A DNA stretch of 20,323 nucleotides from Saccoglossus kowalevskii (lineage: Eukaryota; Hemichordata; Enteropneusta; Harrimaniidae), in the NCBI RefSeq assembly GCF_000003605.2, contig NW_003123907.1:681242-701564 (forward strand), read 5' to 3'. Below, piece by piece: positions 15,590 to 20,323 of this stretch. Position numbers and translations under genes: made by a program. Numbering within the stretch: position 1 is the stretch's first letter; the number at the start of each line of letters is the position of its first letter. The notes below the pieces were generated by a model. The model searched no databases and was not told the origin of the DNA. It was given only the letters and a program-made list of their open reading frames with translations.

Positions 15590-16801
15590 ATGGTGGTGTC
15601 GAATACGACAACAACAACACAGAACTGTGATAATTCTTCTTCGTCAGTGACGGCCATAATGGCGGTTGTAGCTGGGTTAGACAACAGACACGGCAGCGAT
15701 GAGACAATGGGCTATGATAAACCACAGACTGAACTAGCGGTGTTTAAAACCTTCACGCTTATAGTCATAATAGCTGTGTCGGTGTGCGGTAATGGGATCA
15801 TGTGCTTCATTGTTGTTAGGGACAAAAGCTTGCATCGCCCGCCATTTTACTTTCTTCTTAATATTGCATTGGCTGATATGTTGAGAGCACTACACTGCCT
15901 ATCTTTCACTGCATCAGCCGTGTCACACCATGGCTGGATCTACGGTAAAGCAGTCTGCCAAGTAATAGCTTTCTTCAATGTGCTACTCACGTTTGGGAGC
16001 GTGTTCACGCTGTTCGTGCTCGCAATCAGTCGATATGCTGTTTTCAGGTATCACAAATTTCACCGGCTCAAAATGTCATTTTTAGCGTGTTTACTTGTAA
16101 TTCTAGTAGCGTGGGCATTAGCAATCGTGATGGCATTTCCCCCAGTGTTTGGATTGGGAAGTTACACGTATATACCGCGGGAATACCAGTGTAATTACGA
16201 CCATCGTTTTTATAAGTCTAACGACACTTTGGGTTTTATTTTAGTTTTGGTTATATCCATTATTTTGACGCATTTAATGTATCTCAAATCATTGATATTT
16301 TTGCGACACCATCGCAAGATGACTCCGATTAATTTTGTCCCCGCCAGTTCTAACAACTGGACGTTTTATGGACCCGGCGCAACGGGACGTGCTGCTGCCA
16401 ACTGGGTAACTGGTTTTGCTGGACTGGGTCCCCCTCCTCCAACTTTGGTCGGATTCTCGCAGTACGCCAGGCGTTCTCATCTCCACGCGCATTTCAAAAG
16501 GGAGTCGGAGACCACACGAACTACATACATAATTACCCTGGCCTTCCTTGTATTGTGGCTACCCTACATCATTTACAACTACATCATCATCTTTGTCCGG
16601 GACTACAATTTTTCGGAACAATTTGTTGCCATGGCAACCTGGATGACATATCTCCAGGTGTGCGTCAACCCGATCATCTGCTTCTGTTGTAACAGGAACC
16701 TACGCAAGTCGCTGATGACCGTTGCTAATTGCATCAAAGGTCGGAACACGTGGATGAACAACGAACGACAACAAGCATACCAATACACAGGCGAGAGGTG
16801 A
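15590..16801 (+). CDS. Orphan class A GPCR of the SREB family (GPR27/GPR85/GPR173 type), 403 aa
   Basis: This single-exon receptor has seven membrane segments at roughly 52-76 (GN at 67-68), 85-107 (LADM), 122-146, 163-185, 213-235, 312-334 and 343-366. The N-terminus has N-glycosylation sites (N5, N15). Cys123 and Cys201 would form the usual disulfide. The family fingerprint is the third loop NWTFYGPGATGRAAANW (256-272) followed by PPPPTLVG, almost identical to the vertebrate NWTFHGPGATGQAAANW. Also shared are MAFPPVFGLGSYTYI, QCNYDHRFYKSNDTLGF, a degenerate DRY motif (SRY 147-149; vertebrates TRY), LWLPY in TM6 and NP-x-x-C (360-364) in place of NP-x-x-Y. SREB receptors are brain-enriched, highly conserved and without an agreed ligand. 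Start at 15590 is the first ATG after an in-frame TAG; M24 and M40 are alternatives. Length is close to the vertebrate 370-375 plus a longer N-terminus. Confidence 0.96.
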   Translation: MVVSNTTTTTQNCDNSSSSVTAIMAVVAGLDNRHGSDETMGYDKPQTELAVFKTFTLIVIIAVSVCGNGIMCFIVVRDKSLHRPPFYFLLNIALADMLRALHCLSFTASAVSHHGWIYGKAVCQVIAFFNVLLTFGSVFTLFVLAISRYAVFRYHKFHRLKMSFLACLLVILVAWALAIVMAFPPVFGLGSYTYIPREYQCNYDHRFYKSNDTLGFILVLVISIILTHLMYLKSLIFLRHHRKMTPINFVPASSNNWTFYGPGATGRAAANWVTGFAGLGPPPPTLVGFSQYARRSHLHAHFKRESETTRTTYIITLAFLVLWLPYIIYNYIIIFVRDYNFSEQFVAMATWMTYLQVCVNPIICFCCNRNLRKSLMTVANCIKGRNTWMNNERQQAYQYTGER

Positions 16802-19800
16802 TAACGTTACTCGCCGCGTGTTTCTCGTAAGGGAAGCGACACTATTACAGTTATATAGTATACTCAACGCAGGTGGACTAAATCTGTTTCCTCGTTCATA
16901 TCTGGCTGAACATTTAATGTAATTTGTGGATAGTTAATAGTGTTCTATACACTTCTTACGCGTCGTTAATGTAAATGGTCAGTGTCCATTTTTGTAGAAT
17001 TATCATGCAGGGATACCGCTGCTCGTTTCTGCGTAAAGCATTAAACAGAAGCCGTCGCATGGACGTAACATTTCACAACACGTTTAAATTGCACGTACCA
17101 TCCAGCCACTCAGTTGGAAGTTCCTGTAAATACAGATACATTTCATATTGTGATACCTCATTAGCGTAATGATTTAGAATGCGTTGACGGCTGTGAACCG
17201 TACAATAGTGTATACCTGATACACTGACTATCATTTTGTTCTTGTTGAAATTTGAGATAACAACCTTACGCGATTAAATCTCACAGCAAAATAGTGGCAT
17301 GGACATATTTTATAAGGTCAATTATCACACAATGCGACGACCAAATATAACGGGCGTGGGTACTTCCATGAACAAAGTATTCTGAGATTATAATCTTTCG
17401 ACGATTATATCATGGAGCTAAAAAACGAGCCCCATGATTTAATTAACTTGACTTTCCCTCTTTGATATCATGCTTCACAGGGGGTCTTTTTTTAATTGGC
17501 GCCATGGTATACACTTAATTGGCTAGCATAAGTAGACTTAAAGTCCATGAGAAACTGTCTCCTCTAAAATGTCACAAACGTGCATTATTCTATTTCTGTA
17601 ATCCCGGACACAACTATTTATGTCTTATCTACGCCACCACAACACAGTTTGTACAACTGCAGTGACGTCATGGCGGAATTGTCACTTTTAGTGTTCTTAA
17701 CGCTCATGTTGTTCTGGGGTAAAATTGATACTGTGAATATGCAGATTAGTTGCGATATATGTTTAAAAAAATATATATTTACAAAATGTTTGCTTTATTT
17801 AACATCCCACATAAGGTGCCATAACTGAAATAATTAAATTAGAGAAATTACCTTTGGGAAAATAAAGAAATTTTAAAATTAACACTGCCTCTGAATTTGG
17901 GAATGAAATCTATTCTAGCTTATCTCATGTTCTTTAATTTAATCTCAGGTGACCCTCTTGTGCGTTTTATAAAATGTGTAAGTTCAGCGAATCGGAATTA
18001 ATGCCCTGCAACTGTGAAACGCAGACGGTGATATATATCCGGGTACAATCGGTACTTTGTTCTCCGCACAGACTGTTTTTAAGGCTGTGGCCTCTCTTTG
18101 TGGTGATGGTGGACGACCTCAGAGTCCAGACTGTTCTAATGACAGACTGAATTTTAATGATTACTCATTCTGCTGAAGGCGCAGTATCATTGATACGACT
18201 TGTCAGGTTATTCAGTAACCGACGCAGTACAGCTACTCTACAAATCAAAATCCTTCGATATAAAGTGACTGCCATCGTAATTAATCAGTCCACAAGTCTT
18301 TCAATAATACGACATAAGATGTATAGAACAGTCATCGCTTAGGGTATATATTTGAAATGCCGGTCGAATTTTAAAAATAATATCATACCAGTGATGAATA
18401 ATATCAGTTTTGTAACTTTTTGACTCGCACCGGAACCTTGCATTGTACTCGCGTGGACATGATTTACCATGTATCCAATCTACTCATACTAATTGGGTCA
18501 CATGTCATTCACCGGTTGTACTAATCAGTTCATGGTGACCCAATCGTCCACTCTCTTCCAGGATGTTTAGTATTTCGGTTCCCCTAAGGACTTATTATAG
18601 TGTAAGCTTCTTGTATTCGTCTTGCACTGAAATACGTATGACGCAACTGAAATGAGTCACAGTGTTCCCTAGCTTCTTCTTCTTTAAGAACTGTTTTTTT
18701 TAATCTGTATCTGCCTATTAATTTATTCAAGAGAGTTCAATATTACATGTTGCTGAAAACGCTCATTTATATTTATTTTATTGATCATGTTTTGATGCTT
18801 GTACGGTCACTGTCGTTATCAGTGTTTTACCCAAAAATCAAATAAATTGATATTATACTGTAAAATAAACTATTTGTATGCTGTTTTTTATTACATCCCG
18901 TTTTCCACACGATGTTTATGATAAATTACATGGCGACGTGAGCGTCGAGTGCATTGTATAAACTTTGTATGGGTATATCTGGAATCAACCCTCGTGTGCA
19001 TGCAAATCGCCGGTTGATTACTCAACACACAGGCACTCATCAGCGCTTGATTATTCGACAATGGGCGTGTGTGGATTACAAAGAAATCACACTTGACTGC
19101 AACCAGTTTCATTAAATGGGAATAAGCACATATTCCACGCCGTCAAAATCTGCTTGCACAGGCGTAACGGTCGCAGACTGGTTTCAAATTGACTATAGGT
19201 ACCACCCGGGAGGACATTATTCAGACATCGTGCGGGGAAAAGACAAATTTCGGTTACAGCAAGTTTCAGATAGGTTTGAAAATTATGTTTTGTTTTTCAT
19301 TTTACCAAAATCTGTATCATATAATACGATAAATCAAAGTAATTTTTTTGAGATATTATTTTTAGTTCAAACTTTTCGCGTTTTTAATTTTTTATGAATT
19401 ACCTAAAATGTCATTTATTTACACTAAACCCAATATATCAAAATAAAAAGCCGAGGTTTAAAATTTGATAATTTGTTATTGAAATATGCCTACTATCATA
19501 AGCAAACATCATAATCGCATAATATGTACCTGGGTGCAAAGAATGGCCAATACTGTTAGCCAAATAGTGTATGAACTTATACAAGTAAATTGTAAAGTTT
19601 GAATGGCTGACGACTTAACACACAAAAAAAGTACAATTTCCATTTCAGTAATTTTGTCAAAAAATCGCGAAAAGTTGGAATTAAATTAATAATATATCAA
19701 ATATTACTTTGATTTATGATCTTATTTCAGATTTGAATTGTTGAAAAAAAGAAACGTTATTTTGGTGGGAAAATGACGCAGTTGACACAGAATTTTTTCA

Positions 19801-19935
19801 AACACACTCGAAACTGCGGCGATTACTAAATTGTTCTTTATTAAATGACGGTATGTAACAACTTGATCTTGTCGTGAAGTGCAAATTACTAAACCGAAAT
19901 TACCAAAGCACCCGGATGTCAATTCCCGCACCATA
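16802..19935. other. Downstream of the GPCR: no recognised genes
   Basis: This stretch presumably includes the GPCR 3' UTR at its start; AATAAA-type signals occur near 17862 and again around 18840, but the end cannot be fixed. It holds a stem-loop at 18492-18544 and an eight-base CRE palindrome TGACGTCA (17664-17671) overlapping a short ATG frame. I recognised no protein, RNA gene or transposon here. Confidence 0.4.
18492..18544. repeat. Stem-loop with 10-bp perfect arms
   Basis: ATTGGGTCAC (18492-18501) and GTGACCCAAT (18535-18544) are exact reverse complements around a 33-base loop, with CATG on the inner side of both arms. Function unknown. Confidence 0.7.
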
Positions 19936-20323
19936 AAAAGGTATAAAATAGCCAGGATTGCACTATAGACATACAAAAGCCAGGATTGCACCATTGACAT
20001 AAAATAGCCAGGATCGCATCAGTGACATAAAATAACCAGGATTGAACATAAAATAGCCAGGATTGCATCATTGACATAAAATAGCCATGATCGCACATTG
20101 ACATAAAATAGCTAGGATCGCATATTGACATAAAATAGCCAGGATCGCATATTGGAATAAAATAGCCAGGATCGCATATTGACTTAAAATAGCCAGGATC
20201 GCATATTGACATAAAATAGCCAGGATCGCATATTGACATAAAATAGTCAGGATCGCATATTGACATAAAATAGCCAGGATCGCATATTGACATAAAATAG
20301 CCAGGATTGCATATTGGCATAAA
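19936..20323. repeat. 27-bp tandem repeat, about 14 copies, cut by window end
   Basis: The unit contains ATAAAATAGCCAGGATCGCA followed by TATTGAC. Copies on the left are irregular (23-29 bp, with many changes), whereas those from about 20090 to the edge are nearly uniform, as expected for an array growing or homogenising at one side. The period equals nine codons, so the minus strand stays open for 133 codons with a repeated YFMSICDPG. The open frame is explained by the repeat and is not called as a gene. Confidence 0.95.

Noticed and set aside
17670-17828. ATG frame of 52 codons with a hydrophobic start (MAELSLLVFLTLMLFW) right after a TGACGTCA palindrome
   Set aside because: The start resembles a signal peptide and the promoter-like CRE is suggestive, but the rest has no recognised family or splice support. 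It is too short to claim.
19116-19397. Plus-strand frame containing YHPGG, as in cytochrome b5
   Set aside because: Only the four-residue HPGG matches; the surrounding residues do not follow the cytochrome b5 pattern and the second haem His context is absent.

Overview
The window is a piece of an animal nuclear genome, AT-rich, gene-sparse and full of transposon debris. Three conserved metazoan genes can be recognised by short protein signatures: the first two coding exons of the cap-binding protein eIF4E3 (minus strand), an intronless SMIM30 micropeptide gene (plus strand) and a complete orphan GPCR of the SREB family (GPR27/GPR85/GPR173 type, plus strand). Spliced genes with GT/AG borders, a BEL/Pao retroelement, MITE clusters and a single SREB-type gene suggest a bilaterian invertebrate, perhaps a mollusc or another lophotrochozoan, or amphioxus. 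The sequence alone does not settle which.

Layout. 1-4225: eIF4E3, read leftwards. A 61-bp minisatellite (1-404) lies in intron 2, exon 2 is at 453-525, and the 3.5-kb intron 1 (526-4070) holds a MITE fragment, a decayed inverted-repeat DNA transposon (about 1437-2650) and a truncated RecQ-helicase fragment (2765-2938). Exon 1 with the start codon is at 4071-4225. 4226-4722: a 497-bp divergent promoter with two CACGTG boxes. 4723-4890: SMIM30. 4891-9740: no recognised gene, but a MITE at 5598-5771, three related MITEs at 7221-7861, two tiny hAT-like scars (5122-5156, 8262-8302), a G18 run and a perfect hairpin (9006-9036). 9741-11760: a rearranged, defective BEL/Pao LTR retroelement bounded by a 5-bp target duplication. 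11761-14270: a possible tRNA-derived SINE, an unrecognised open frame and otherwise nothing clear. About 14280-16801: the SREB-type GPCR with a 5' leader exon, a 1.1-kb intron and one coding exon. 16802-19935: no recognised gene. 19936-20323: a 27-bp tandem array that runs off the window.

The host genes are not a pathway. eIF4E3 and SMIM30 are head to head and may share a promoter. The most unusual object is the BEL/Pao insertion. Both of its outer ends are the same LTR end (U3) in inverted orientation. Inside is one full LTR joining the 3' end of pol (PPT) to a primer-binding site and the start of gag. A perfect CCATT duplication shows that the permuted, inverted-ended molecule was inserted as one unit.
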